In this document: piece by piece, positions 1-8,858 of the stretch | Layout: every line of letters begins with the position of its first letter | Numbering within the stretch: position 1 is the stretch's first letter | NCBI RefSeq assembly: GCF_000179555.1 | Contig: NZ_AECZ01000012.1 | Span: forward strand, 60,648 to 124,647 | Source: Solidesulfovibrio fructosivorans JJ] | GTDB lineage: Bacteria > Desulfobacterota > Desulfovibrionia > Desulfovibrionales > Desulfovibrionaceae | Direction: 5' to 3' | DNA length: 64,000 nt | Program-made: the position numbers and the translations under genes | The notes under the pieces: model-generated | What the model was told of the DNA's origin: nothing | Database searches by the model: none | The model's input: only the letters and a program-made list of their open reading frames with translations

Positions 1-34
1 GGGCGTTTTCATGGGGAAGAGACCTCGGACAGGG

Positions 35-208
35 TTACTTCCGCCCCTCGAGACCGGCCGGGTGTCCAGCCAGGCCGCAATACCCCGTATCCGGGCCGGC
101 GGCGCGCCACATCATGCACATGGTTCCCTGGCAGAACTTCAGCTTGTCGTCGTGGGTGGTTAAAAGCGGACAGTATTTGAACTTGGCTTCCTTTTCGGTC
201 ACGGGCAT
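35..208 (-). CDS. Small four-cysteine protein, 57 aa
   Basis: A short frame starts at an ATG with an AAGGAGG Shine-Dalgarno about 8 bases upstream and ends at TAA. The protein begins MPVTEKEAKFKYC and has four Cys residues (about positions 13, 27, 31 and 44) in the context CPLL, CQGTMC, MWR and GYCGLAG. That spacing suggests a small metal- or Fe-S-binding fold, similar to short 'CMMWR' proteins I recall from sulfate reducers, but no function is known to me. It lies 17 bases downstream of the phosphatase stop and is probably co-transcribed with it. Confidence 0.7.
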   Translation of the reverse strand: MPVTEKEAKFKYCPLLTTHDDKLKFCQGTMCMMWRAAGPDTGYCGLAGHPAGLEGRK

Positions 209-224
209 GGGGCGTGCCTCCTTT

Positions 225-2429
225 TTAAGCCTGGTCGGTTACGGCGACGACGACCAGGGTCACGTCGTCGTCCAGGGATTTCGCCCCCCGGAAGGCGTCC
301 AGGGCGGCGAACAGGGCGTCGAGAACGGCTTGCGCTCCGTCCGGGGCGGCTTTGGCCAGGATGTCGCGGGTGCGCTCCTTGCCGAACATCTCCCCGGCGG
401 CGTTTTCGGCCTCCCACAGGCCGTCGGAACCGATGAGAATGACCTGCCCCGGGGCCAGGGCCGCCGCGCCGGTTTCAAAACGGGCCTCCTCGGCCACGCC
501 AAGGGCCATGCCCCGGGCGGTGAGCGCATCGATGCCGCCGGTCGCCGGATCGTAGCGCATGGCCGGGTCGTGGCCGCCCCGGGCGAACGTCGCCGTGCGG
601 GCCGCCGGGTCGATCTCCATGTAAAAAAGCGTCATGAACCGGCCGGTGCCGTAGACGTCGCGGGTGAGTTCCCGGTTGACGTCGCGAAGCACCTCGCCGG
701 GCGCGCCCGGGTGCTTGGCCCTGGGACGCAGCAGCGCCCGGGCCGTGGTCATGAGCAGGGCCGCCTCGAGGCCGTGCCCGGACACGTCGCCCAGGGCGAT
801 GGCGAGCCGCCCCGCCTTGTCGCCCTCCAGAGGAATGAAATCGAAATAGTCGCCGCCGGTCTCGTCGCAGTAGCGGCTGGCGGCGGCGAACCGAAGGCCC
901 GGGACCATCGGCGGTTCGGCCGGCAGCAGGCTGTGCTGGATTTCGCTGGCCAGGGCCAGGGTTTCGCTGAGGCGCACATGGGCCTTCAGGCGCGGGGCCA
1001 TGGCGTTGAACATGCGGCCCAGCTCGCCGATTTCGTCGCGGCCCGTGGCTTCCACCCGGGCGTCGAAATCGCCTTCGGCCAGCTTGCCGGCGGCGTCGGT
1101 CAGGGCCCGGATGGGGCGGGTGACGGCCTGCGAGGCGCGAAGCGAGATGAAGATCAGGGCCAGCATGACGGCGGCCACGACGAAGGTGCCGAAGGTGAAA
1201 AGGTTCATGATGCTGCCCTCGACGTCTTCGCCCACTGCCCGGGAGGCGGCCAGGACGTCGGCCACCGAGGCGATCTGCATGAGCGCCTCGCCCTCGGCCG
1301 TGCGGGCATAGGCGGCCAGGGAGTCGCGGCCGTCGTAGGTCAGCCGTCGCACGCCGGAAACGCCCTTTTCCACGTCCTCGGCCATGGCGGCAAGCGTTGC
1401 CGTATCCGGCGAGGGCAGGGGCGACGGCGTAACGAAGGCGTGCCAGCCGTGTCCGTGTTCCAGGCGCTTTTGCCCGGCTTCGACCATGAGCGTCGGCCGG
1501 CCGGCCGTGTCGCGGTCGCTTATGACCAGAAGCGACCGCACGTTGCCGGAAAAGTGGCTCGGCATGCTGACCGAGGCGAGTAGGGTGTCGAGGGGGGTGA
1601 GGATGGCCGCGACCCCGGCGGTGGTGCCTTCCGGGCCGACGATGCGGCAGGAGACGGCCACGGCGATGCGGCCCGTGCCCGGTTCCGCCTGGGGTGGGGT
1701 CCACACCGGCCCGGGGAGTTCCATGGCGGCTTGATACCAGGGGGCCCGGGTGGGGTCGAAACGCTTGGGCGATCCGGCCAGGGCCGGGTAGATGGCCATG
1801 AGCCCCGAAGGAAGGGCCGTTATCTGGAAGTGGGCCAGCCGGCCGGCCAGGGCGGCGATGCGGCGGCTCGGGGCAAGCAGGGCGGCCAGCCGTCGCGGCT
1901 CGGGCGCGTCCAGGGCATTCGCGGCGTTCGAGCCCGCCGGCAGACGCAGGGTGATGCGGTCCGGGTCCACGGGAAGGGGCGTTTGCGTGCCGGCCGGGGA
2001 CAGGCGGAAGTAGTCGGGCAGGTCTTTGAAACCGATCGGGGCGTCCGGGGACGTTTCCGCATCGTGGCTTCGGCCCATTCCCATGCCCATTCTCATGCCC
2101 ATATGCGCGCCCCGCATGGCTTCGACCGTGACCACGTCGTCCGGGTCCGGTGCCGGGGGCTCGGGCGCGGCCAGGAGGTTTTCGGCGGCAAGTCCCTGCA
2201 TGGTCACGGCCACGGACAAGGTCTTTCGCCGACTGTCGAGGAGCCGGGCGTGGTCTTCCACCAGCCGGCGCAGCCGTGTTTCGGCCTCGGCCACGAGTTG
2301 GGCGGCCACGCGCCCGGCCAGCTTGTCGGCGAGACGGTGCAGGGCGAACTGGCTGTTGGCGCGCAACAGCACGATCGGCGTGAGCGAAAGGGCGGCCAGA
2401 AGCCAGAACAGTTTCCAGCGGATGCGCAC
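225..2429 (-). CDS. Membrane-bound HAMP-SpoIIE (RsbU-type) serine phosphatase
   Basis: The 734-aa protein starts at GTG. It has an N-terminal membrane anchor (WKLFWLLAALSLTPIVLL), a large probable periplasmic sensor region to about residue 420, and a second membrane helix near 430-450. A HAMP domain follows (TRPIRALTDAAGKLAEGDF, then DEIGELGRMFNAM), then a C-terminal PP2C/SpoIIE phosphatase domain with metal-binding motifs GGDYFDF, GDVSGHG and DDDVTLVVV. Proteins of this build dephosphorylate anti-sigma-factor antagonists or related signalling partners in response to an external cue. No antagonist or anti-sigma kinase is adjacent, so the target is unknown. A paralog of the same build lies at 6671-8758. 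Confidence 0.88.
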   Translation of the reverse strand: MRIRWKLFWLLAALSLTPIVLLRANSQFALHRLADKLAGRVAAQLVAEAETRLRRLVEDHARLLDSRRKTLSVAVTMQGLAAENLLAAPEPPAPDPDDVVTVEAMRGAHMGMRMGMGMGRSHDAETSPDAPIGFKDLPDYFRLSPAGTQTPLPVDPDRITLRLPAGSNAANALDAPEPRRLAALLAPSRRIAALAGRLAHFQITALPSGLMAIYPALAGSPKRFDPTRAPWYQAAMELPGPVWTPPQAEPGTGRIAVAVSCRIVGPEGTTAGVAAILTPLDTLLASVSMPSHFSGNVRSLLVISDRDTAGRPTLMVEAGQKRLEHGHGWHAFVTPSPLPSPDTATLAAMAEDVEKGVSGVRRLTYDGRDSLAAYARTAEGEALMQIASVADVLAASRAVGEDVEGSIMNLFTFGTFVVAAVMLALIFISLRASQAVTRPIRALTDAAGKLAEGDFDARVEATGRDEIGELGRMFNAMAPRLKAHVRLSETLALASEIQHSLLPAEPPMVPGLRFAAASRYCDETGGDYFDFIPLEGDKAGRLAIALGDVSGHGLEAALLMTTARALLRPRAKHPGAPGEVLRDVNRELTRDVYGTGRFMTLFYMEIDPAARTATFARGGHDPAMRYDPATGGIDALTARGMALGVAEEARFETGAAALAPGQVILIGSDGLWEAENAAGEMFGKERTRDILAKAAPDGAQAVLDALFAALDAFRGAKSLDDDVTLVVVAVTDQA

Positions 2430-2466
2430 GGGCGTCCTCGGGCTTGGCGGTCAAGGGTCGGCGATT

Positions 2467-4644
2467 TTAGGAAGCATCCTCCATTTCCAGGTAATCGGCA
2501 AGGATGACCTTGGGGCCGAAATCCGGGAAATTGACGCGGCACTTGCCGTCGTCGAGCATGGCGATGATCTTGCCCCGGCCGAAAATCTTGTGGCGGCAGT
2601 AGCCCATCTTGCCGGTCGGGGCCTTGCGCGGCGCGGGGGCTCCCGTCAAGTGGGGCGCTTCGGCCGGGCGCGTCAGGCGGGAGCGCACGGCCGTGGCCGG
2701 GGCCGAAGGCGGCGGGCAGGCGGCAAAGGCGGCGGCCGAACCGCCGCCGAGCCGTTCCCGGCGCTCGGGAAGCGTCCCCGGGGGCAGCTCGCGCAGGAAG
2801 ATGCTCGGCAGGGCGGGAGCGCAGCCGCCGGTCTGGCGCTGGTAAATAGTCTCCGGCGCGAAAAGGGTCAGGTGTTCCCGGGCCCTTGTGCAGGCCACGT
2901 ATAACAGCCGGCGCTCCTCTTCCAGGTCCTCGGGCCGGGACAGGGCGTGGCGCGAGGGAAAGCGTTCGTCCACCAGGTCGATGACCAGCACGGCCGACCA
3001 TTCGAGGCCTTTGGCCGAATGCACGGTGGAAAGCACCACGTGGTCCTCGCGGGTCTTCTTGCGGTCCTCGTCCGGGTTTTCGAGCACGAGGTCGGCCAAC
3101 ATGGCGTCGAGGTCGGCGTAGGCGGCGGCGATCTGCTGGAGCTGCTCCAGGCCTGCCTGCCTGCGCGGGTAGTCCTCGGGGTATTTCTCGGCCAAAAGCG
3201 GCGCGTAGGCCTCGATGACCCGTTCCAGAAGCTGGGCCGGGGAGGGGGGTAGGGCGCGCAGGGTGTCGAGGAATTCGATCAGCGCGCGAAATTCCTGCGA
3301 TTTGGCCGCCATCTTGCCGAGTACGGCCCGGTCGCCGGACTGGATGGCGTTGAAAATCTTGGTGGCGGTCTTGGGGCCGATGCCTGGCACGAAGGCCAAA
3401 ACGCGTGACCAGGCCGGAAAATCGGCGGTGTTGCGCACGAGCCGCAGGTAGGACAGCACGTCCTTGACGTGGGCGGCGTCGGAGAATTTCAGTCCGCCGA
3501 ACTTCTGGAAGGGGATGCCGGTTTTGCCGAGCTCCACTTCCAGGGCATAGGATTGGTAGCCGGCGCGAAAAAGCACCGCGATCTCGTGCAGCGGATAGCG
3601 GGACGAAAGTTCGCGAATTTTGGCCGCGGCCATGGCCGCCTGGGTCAGGTCGGAAAAGGGCCGCAGCAACTCGGGCTGGGGCCCGTCCTCGCGGGTGGTG
3701 AAGAGCTTTTTGTCGTACTTGCGGCCGGCGTTTTGCAAAATGGCGTTGGTAAGCGACAGGATCGGCTGGGTGGAGCGGTAGTTCTGCTCCAGCTTGACCA
3801 CGAGCGTTCCCGGGAAAAGTTCCGGGAAATCGAGGATGTTGTCCACTGTCGCCCCGCGAAAGGCGTAGATGGACTGGGCGTCGTCGCCAACGGCCATGAC
3901 GTTGCCCGAGGTGGGGGCGAGAAGGCGCGTCAGCCGGGCTTGGACCCGGTTGGTGTCCTGGTACTCGTCCACCATGACGTAGCGGTGGTGCTGCCGCAGG
4001 TAGTCGAGCAGGTCCGGATGCTCGGTCAGGGTGCGCTCCAGGGTGAAAAGCAGGTCGTCGTAGTCGAGCAGGCGGTTTTCGGCCTTGAACGCCGTGTAGC
4101 GCTCGCCGATCCTGGCGATGTCCCCGGCGTAGGGGAGCAGGTGGAAGGCCTCGCGCGAGAGCACGTCGCCGACGTCGAGCTCCTTGTTGCGGGCCTTGGA
4201 CAAAAGCCCGAGCACCGCGCTCTTGCGGGGAAAGGAGCGGTCGCCCTTGCCGATGCCGAGCGTGTCCTTGGCCTGGCCCAGGATGTCCTCGGAGTCGGCC
4301 TGGTCAAGCACGGTGAAGCCGTCGGGAAAGCCGGCCGCGGCATGGTAGCGCCGCAGCGTGGCGAAGGCGAAGGCGTGAAACGTGCCGCCGGACACGCTGG
4401 CCACGCCGCTTGGGCCCATGGCTAAAAGCATCCCGGCCCGGGTAAGCATCTCCTGGGCGGCCTTGCGCGTGAAGGTCAGAAGGAGGATCGCGGCCGGATC
4501 CACGCCGTCGGAGACCAGATGGGCCAGCCTGTAGACAATGGTGCGGGTCTTGCCGGACCCGGCCCCGGCGATGACCAGCATCGGGCCTTCGGTGGTGAGG
4601 GCCGCCTGGCGCTGGGCCGGGTTCAAATCGCGTTCGAAATCCAT
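2467..4644 (-). CDS. UvrD/PcrA-type ATP-dependent DNA helicase (SF1A)
   Basis: The 725-aa protein starts at the ATG giving MDFERDLNPAQRQAA, the classical Q-motif start of this family; a longer open frame upstream runs through the neighbouring gene and was not used. Walker A is GAGSGKT, Walker B is DEYQDTN, and later motifs include GDDAQSIYAFRGA, QNYRST and TVHSAKGLEW. The C-terminal segment (HKIFGRGKII...GPKVILADYLEM) resembles the Tudor-like tail of UvrD/PcrA, which contacts RNA polymerase. The likely role is 3'-5' unwinding in repair or transcription-coupled processes. Its start overlaps the end of the upstream phosphodiesterase gene by 22 bases, indicating translational coupling. Confidence 0.88.
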   Translation of the reverse strand: MDFERDLNPAQRQAALTTEGPMLVIAGAGSGKTRTIVYRLAHLVSDGVDPAAILLLTFTRKAAQEMLTRAGMLLAMGPSGVASVSGGTFHAFAFATLRRYHAAAGFPDGFTVLDQADSEDILGQAKDTLGIGKGDRSFPRKSAVLGLLSKARNKELDVGDVLSREAFHLLPYAGDIARIGERYTAFKAENRLLDYDDLLFTLERTLTEHPDLLDYLRQHHRYVMVDEYQDTNRVQARLTRLLAPTSGNVMAVGDDAQSIYAFRGATVDNILDFPELFPGTLVVKLEQNYRSTQPILSLTNAILQNAGRKYDKKLFTTREDGPQPELLRPFSDLTQAAMAAAKIRELSSRYPLHEIAVLFRAGYQSYALEVELGKTGIPFQKFGGLKFSDAAHVKDVLSYLRLVRNTADFPAWSRVLAFVPGIGPKTATKIFNAIQSGDRAVLGKMAAKSQEFRALIEFLDTLRALPPSPAQLLERVIEAYAPLLAEKYPEDYPRRQAGLEQLQQIAAAYADLDAMLADLVLENPDEDRKKTREDHVVLSTVHSAKGLEWSAVLVIDLVDERFPSRHALSRPEDLEEERRLLYVACTRAREHLTLFAPETIYQRQTGGCAPALPSIFLRELPPGTLPERRERLGGGSAAAFAACPPPSAPATAVRSRLTRPAEAPHLTGAPAPRKAPTGKMGYCRHKIFGRGKIIAMLDDGKCRVNFPDFGPKVILADYLEMEDAS

Positions 4645-5948
4645 GCCGGCTCGTTTTGCTCGGGAAGATTGAAGAAGTCGGCCACGAGGCGTCCGGCCTC
4701 GGTGGTGGTGGCCGGGCGCGCGCCGGCCGTATCGCACCAGATGGCCCCGTGAGCGCTGTGGCAGCCGGTGCGGCCGAAGCGGCCGAAAATTTTCGTTCGG
4801 TCGAACTTGCCGGTCAGGCTCATGCCCGGCCGGCCGACACAGACGAGATTGGGCGCGCGGCGCAGTTGCGGACCGTCGTAGATTTCCTCGGCCAGATGCA
4901 CCGCCTCCATGACGGGTTCGCCTTCGTAGCTCAGGGTCAGCAGTTCGTCGCGCAGCTCCCGGGCCAGCTTTTCGGCCACATGCTCGTGAAAGACGCCCCG
5001 GGCGAAGCGCTCCTTGATGTTGATGTAGATGCGGCCCGGGTCCAGGGCGAAGGCGGCGGTCTGGTGCGGGGCGATGCGGGCGTCCCACTCGTTTGCCGCT
5101 CCGGGATGGGTTTTGAGCAACCCCTTTCCGGCCAGCCAGACGTTGAGGTCCACTTCGGTCACAAGTTCGGTGAAGCCGTGGTCGGCCAGGGCGATGAGCC
5201 GCTTTTCGCCGGGCAGGCTGTCGTAGCGGTCGAGCAGGTGGCCAATGGCCTTGTCCCAGTCGGCGAAGAGGTCGAGGACCGCCCCATGCAGGGCATGTTC
5301 GGGATGGGCCACGGCCGGGAAGAAGAAGTGGAACAACCGGTCCGTCTCGGTCAGGACGAGCATGAAGCAATCGAAGTCGCCGCCGGCCCAGAGCATGTCC
5401 AGGCCGGCCCGGCGCGAGGCCAGTGTCTGCCGCAGCCCCCGGGCCAGTCCGTCGAAATCGGCCGCGCCCCTGGTCGTGTCGGCCTCGATGCGGTAGCCGG
5501 CCAGGCGCAGGTTGTTGGCCAGTTCGGGCGGATAAACGGCCCGGGAAAAATCGGTTTCGGGAAAGCCGGCGATGATCGCGCCGTTTAAGGGCTTTACCGG
5601 CGCGGCGCAGGGGAAATTGATGATCTTGGCCGTGAGCCCGGCGGCGCTTAAGCGGTCGGGCAGGGTCGGGACGCGGATGGCCGTGGCGTCGAGGGGGCCC
5701 AGGGTGTAGGCGGCCGGATCGATGCCGACGAAGCCGAAGACGCCGTGGCGGCCGGGGTTGGCGGCGGTTGTAAACGAGGTCCAGTTGACGGGCGAGAGTT
5801 CGGGCAGCTCGGCTTCGATGGTGGCCGGGTGGAGCTTAAGGAGCCGTTGCAAGTTGGGGAGCCTGCCGGTTGCGGCCAGTGAGGTGGCCAGATCGAGGGG
5901 CAGGCCGTCGAGTCCGAGGACGATAAGGCGTTTACGGTCGTGCGGCAT
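4623..5948 (-). CDS. Alkaline phosphatase superfamily protein (type I phosphodiesterase / nucleotide pyrophosphatase-like)
   Basis: The 441-aa protein opens with RLIVLGLDGLP, where the Asp is the usual first metal ligand of the alkaline phosphatase superfamily. Further family marks are SPVNWTSF (nucleophile region), LALTETDRL-like Asp and His sites, LIALADHGF (Asp-His metal ligands) and a C-terminal SAHGAIW. There is no signal peptide, so it is probably cytoplasmic. Relatives are often called AP3A hydrolases or phosphoglycerate-mutase-like phosphodiesterases, and the substrate cannot be read from sequence. It is the upstream gene of a pair with the UvrD-type helicase. Confidence 0.8.
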   Translation of the reverse strand: MPHDRKRLIVLGLDGLPLDLATSLAATGRLPNLQRLLKLHPATIEAELPELSPVNWTSFTTAANPGRHGVFGFVGIDPAAYTLGPLDATAIRVPTLPDRLSAAGLTAKIINFPCAAPVKPLNGAIIAGFPETDFSRAVYPPELANNLRLAGYRIEADTTRGAADFDGLARGLRQTLASRRAGLDMLWAGGDFDCFMLVLTETDRLFHFFFPAVAHPEHALHGAVLDLFADWDKAIGHLLDRYDSLPGEKRLIALADHGFTELVTEVDLNVWLAGKGLLKTHPGAANEWDARIAPHQTAAFALDPGRIYINIKERFARGVFHEHVAEKLARELRDELLTLSYEGEPVMEAVHLAEEIYDGPQLRRAPNLVCVGRPGMSLTGKFDRTKIFGRFGRTGCHSAHGAIWCDTAGARPATTTEAGRLVADFFNLPEQNEPAWISNAI

Positions 5949-6034
5949 GGGGGAGTGGTAGCAAAAACGCGGGACGAAGGCTACGGCATGAATTGACGCG
6001 ACGTGGGCTCATGGGGCAAAGAAATCGTTTGCGT

Positions 6035-6121
6035 GCCCGAGTGGCGGAATTGGTAGACGCCAGGGACTTAAAATCCCTTGTTCTTCGGGACGTGCCGGTT
6101 CGATTCCGGCCTCGGGCACCA
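6035..6121 (+). tRNA. tRNA-Leu(UAA)
   Basis: The sequence folds as a class II tRNA: acceptor GCCCGAG pairs with CTCGGGC, the D-arm is GCGGAATTGGTAGACGC, the anticodon loop is CTTAAAA with anticodon TAA, then a long variable arm and the T-loop GGTTCGATTCC. The 3' CCA is encoded. It reads UUA/UUG leucine codons. Confidence 0.97.
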
Positions 6122-6130
6122 AAATTTCAA

Positions 6131-6163
6131 TGGGTTACTGACTCGATCAGTAACCCATTTTTT
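6131..6163 (+). terminator. Rho-independent terminator after tRNA-Leu
   Basis: A perfect 11-bp stem (TGGGTTACTGA / TCAGTAACCCA) with a 5-base loop is followed by a T-run. It lies 9 bases after the tRNA CCA end. Confidence 0.93.
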
Positions 6164-6670
6164 GTTGTCTTGATTTTTCGCTCCAATTTTTTTCCACTCG
6201 CTCCAGGAAATGGCTCAGGAATTTCCATTCGGAAACCCCCTTTTGTCCTGGGGTATGCTTGGGAGACGTGTATGGAGCCACGGCAAATCATCGGCACCTT
6301 GTTCCGCATCGAATCCCCCGGCCCCCTTACCGCTTGATCATGAGTGGAAGTGACCTGCCCGGGACTTTTCGGACCAGTCAATTCTTGGGGGTGCCTCCCT
6401 GGGTTTGACGTATTGTTCAGCGTCTAGGCAAAGGCTCGCGGCGTCTCTTCCCGAGATCCAGGGGAGATTTTTTAGCATCCGTCGTGTGCAAGAAGGATAT
6501 CAAATGCTATTGCAACGCTGTATAGTATATGCAAGCAATGCTTTATGGTGGTCGCTGTACCTTGGCCATTGAGTGCTGTGCAAGAATATTCAGTAAAGTT
6601 TGCTTGCTTGATGGGGTAACGCTACCATGATCAACTTAGTGAAGAATCTTTTTCTAGCAGGTTTTTCCCT
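6164..6670. other. Intergenic stretch upstream of the second phosphatase
   Basis: About 500 bases without a convincing gene. Short frames here have no Shine-Dalgarno and no recognisable protein. Base composition is more AT-rich than the flanks, as expected for promoter DNA of the gene at 6671. I see no clear promoter hexamers or attachment-site repeat of the tRNA 3' end. Confidence 0.5.
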
Positions 6671-8758
6671 ATGCGCATCCGTACCAAGCTTTTGATTTTC
6701 CTTCTGGCGCTTGTTCTGCCGCCGTTGATCGTTGTCAGCACCTATGCCGTGTGGGAATCGCAGAATCTTGGGCAAAAACTGGCTGACGGCGCTGAGGAGA
6801 ACCTTGTTCGGACGGCCCAGCAGCACCTCCAGCTCTCTTTGGCGGTCATGCGTTCGGATATGCGCAGTCGCCAGCACAAACTGGAGCGTTCCCTGAATCT
6901 TGTGGTCAAGGAAGCCGAGGCCTTGTTGATCGGCCCGCCTCGTCATGCGAAACCTGCCATCTTCGATACAGAATCTGAGCGGCAGGCCGTTTTGCCCTCA
7001 AGTCTGGTACGAGAGGGGGAAGAAGCCGCCCCGCTTGTTTTCCATGCTCCGCCCGATATGGACCACAGTGTCTATTTGGAGGATGCCGGTCGCCTGCTTG
7101 GGCTGGAGCCGGCCTTTACGGTACTTTTTCCGAGAGAGGGCGGGGTGCGCCCCCAGGGCTGGGTTCGGCTGGCTTCCGGGTTGGGCTGCTACGTTCCAGA
7201 ACAAAAGGAGCTTCCTGTTCCACCCCCGTCTCTCGATACCGCTTGGCACGATGTCTCGCAGGGTATCGTGCGGGGACAAATCAAACGGGCCATTGGTCAG
7301 TCCGATGGGCAGGTCACGGCGACGTTGCGAAAAGGCATATACTTCCCGGACGGCCGACTGGCCGGGGTTGCCGGCGTCGAGTCTCCCATTTGCAGTGCAG
7401 CCCCTGATAAGAAATGGTCTTCCCTCTTCGATATCCAGATGCGGTTTTTGCTGCTGGAGGCCAGGAGTACACCGGCTGGCGGCAGTGCGTTGCATCTTGT
7501 CGGAAACGGAGAGCTCCAGGGGCGCAATCTCGTCTGGGAAACCCCGCACGATGGGCAGCAGCTGCACCCCGGACAATCCCCAAACGAGGCATTGCTCATC
7601 CAGGACATCCAGGCCGGGCGAAGCGGTGTCCGGGATGTGCGGCTTGCCGGAGTGCCTGTATTTCTCGCCTATCAGCCGCTCTTGGATGGCTTGACGCTCG
7701 CTGTCGCGGCTCCCCGGGATGCGATCCTTGCGCATGCCGACCGGGCCGAAGACGCGATCATGGGGCAAACCTGGAAAATCTTATCGTTAACGGCGGCGGT
7801 CGCCGTACTCGCCATCTCGGCCGTCGTGTTGCTGGCCGTAAGCGGCTCCAGGGTAGTGACGCGTCCGGTTGCCGCGTTAGCCACAGCCGCCAAGCGGTTG
7901 GCGGAGGGTGACTTGGCGACGAGCGTGTCGGTTGCGGGGCGCGATGAACTCAGCGACCTGTCCCGGGCTTTCAATGCGATGGTCCCGCAACTGGCCGAGC
8001 GGTTGGTGCTCAAACAGGACATGGAACTGGCCATGGAAGTGCAGCAGACCTTGCTTCCGCGTGAGGCCCCCGTTTTGCCGGGACTCGATATCGCGGCGGC
8101 GAGCGTCTTTTGCGATGCGACTGGCGGGGACTACTATGACTTTCTGACCTATGCCGCCGCGGACGGACCGTGTTGCGACATCGTCATAGGAGACGCGACC
8201 GGGCATGGCATTGCGGCGGCCCTGCTCATGACCACCAGCCGGGCTCTTTTGCGCGGGTGCGCCACACAACAGGTGTTGCCCGGGGCGCAACTCGCCAAAG
8301 CCAATACCCTGCTCTGCCGGGATACCGATATGACGGGACGATTTGTCACCTTGTTCTACCTGCGACTGGAAGCCGGAGGGATTGCGCCAGCGGGAAAACT
8401 CCTTTGGGCAAGGGCTGGTCACGATCCTGGCATGCTGTTCGATCCGAAGACGGACACGTTCCGCGAGCTTCAGGGCAAGGGAATCGCTTTGGGCGTTTCT
8501 CCGGACTACCTCTATGAAACATTCTCTTGTGGAGGATTGCTTCCCGGCCAAGTCCTTGTCCTGGCAACGGATGGAGCCTGGGAGGCGAGAAACGGTCAGG
8601 GAGAAATGTTCGGCAAGGAGCGCTTCAGGGACGTCGTGCGTCGGTATGCCGCGAGGACATCCAAGGATCTCGTGGAGGCCTTGCAGCAGGCCATTCGGGA
8701 ATACCAAGGGGGTGCGCCGGTCGAAGATGACGTGACCGTGGTGGTGATCAAAGCATAG
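6671..8758 (+). CDS. Membrane-bound HAMP-SpoIIE serine phosphatase (second paralog)
   Basis: The 695-aa protein has an N-terminal membrane anchor (LLIFLLALVLPPLIVVS), a sensor region to about residue 365, and a second membrane helix (ILSLTAAVAVLAISAVVLL). A HAMP domain (VTRPVAALATAAKRLAEGD) and a SpoIIE/PP2C domain follow, with GGDYYDF, GDATGHG and a terminal EDDVTVVVI. The architecture and HAMP-to-phosphatase linker (DMELAMEVQQTLLP) closely parallel the protein at 225-2429, so they are paralogs. The sensor halves are much less alike, suggesting the two respond to different signals. It stands alone after tRNA-Leu and convergently faces the MFS gene. Confidence 0.88.
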   Translation: MRIRTKLLIFLLALVLPPLIVVSTYAVWESQNLGQKLADGAEENLVRTAQQHLQLSLAVMRSDMRSRQHKLERSLNLVVKEAEALLIGPPRHAKPAIFDTESERQAVLPSSLVREGEEAAPLVFHAPPDMDHSVYLEDAGRLLGLEPAFTVLFPREGGVRPQGWVRLASGLGCYVPEQKELPVPPPSLDTAWHDVSQGIVRGQIKRAIGQSDGQVTATLRKGIYFPDGRLAGVAGVESPICSAAPDKKWSSLFDIQMRFLLLEARSTPAGGSALHLVGNGELQGRNLVWETPHDGQQLHPGQSPNEALLIQDIQAGRSGVRDVRLAGVPVFLAYQPLLDGLTLAVAAPRDAILAHADRAEDAIMGQTWKILSLTAAVAVLAISAVVLLAVSGSRVVTRPVAALATAAKRLAEGDLATSVSVAGRDELSDLSRAFNAMVPQLAERLVLKQDMELAMEVQQTLLPREAPVLPGLDIAAASVFCDATGGDYYDFLTYAAADGPCCDIVIGDATGHGIAAALLMTTSRALLRGCATQQVLPGAQLAKANTLLCRDTDMTGRFVTLFYLRLEAGGIAPAGKLLWARAGHDPGMLFDPKTDTFRELQGKGIALGVSPDYLYETFSCGGLLPGQVLVLATDGAWEARNGQGEMFGKERFRDVVRRYAARTSKDLVEALQQAIREYQGGAPVEDDVTVVVIKA

Positions 8759-8858
8759 GGGAGGCAGTGTATCGGTGAGGCATACTTGATGACCTTTCTT
8801 GGTCGGGAGCGCCTCTTTGCCTTGGAAAATGGCTGCGGCGCATGGCGGAGAGGTTGCT

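Noticed and set aside
6035..6163. tRNA-Leu as an attachment site for an island
   Set aside because: No second copy of the tRNA 3' end was found in the window, and the integrase fragment is 37 kb away.
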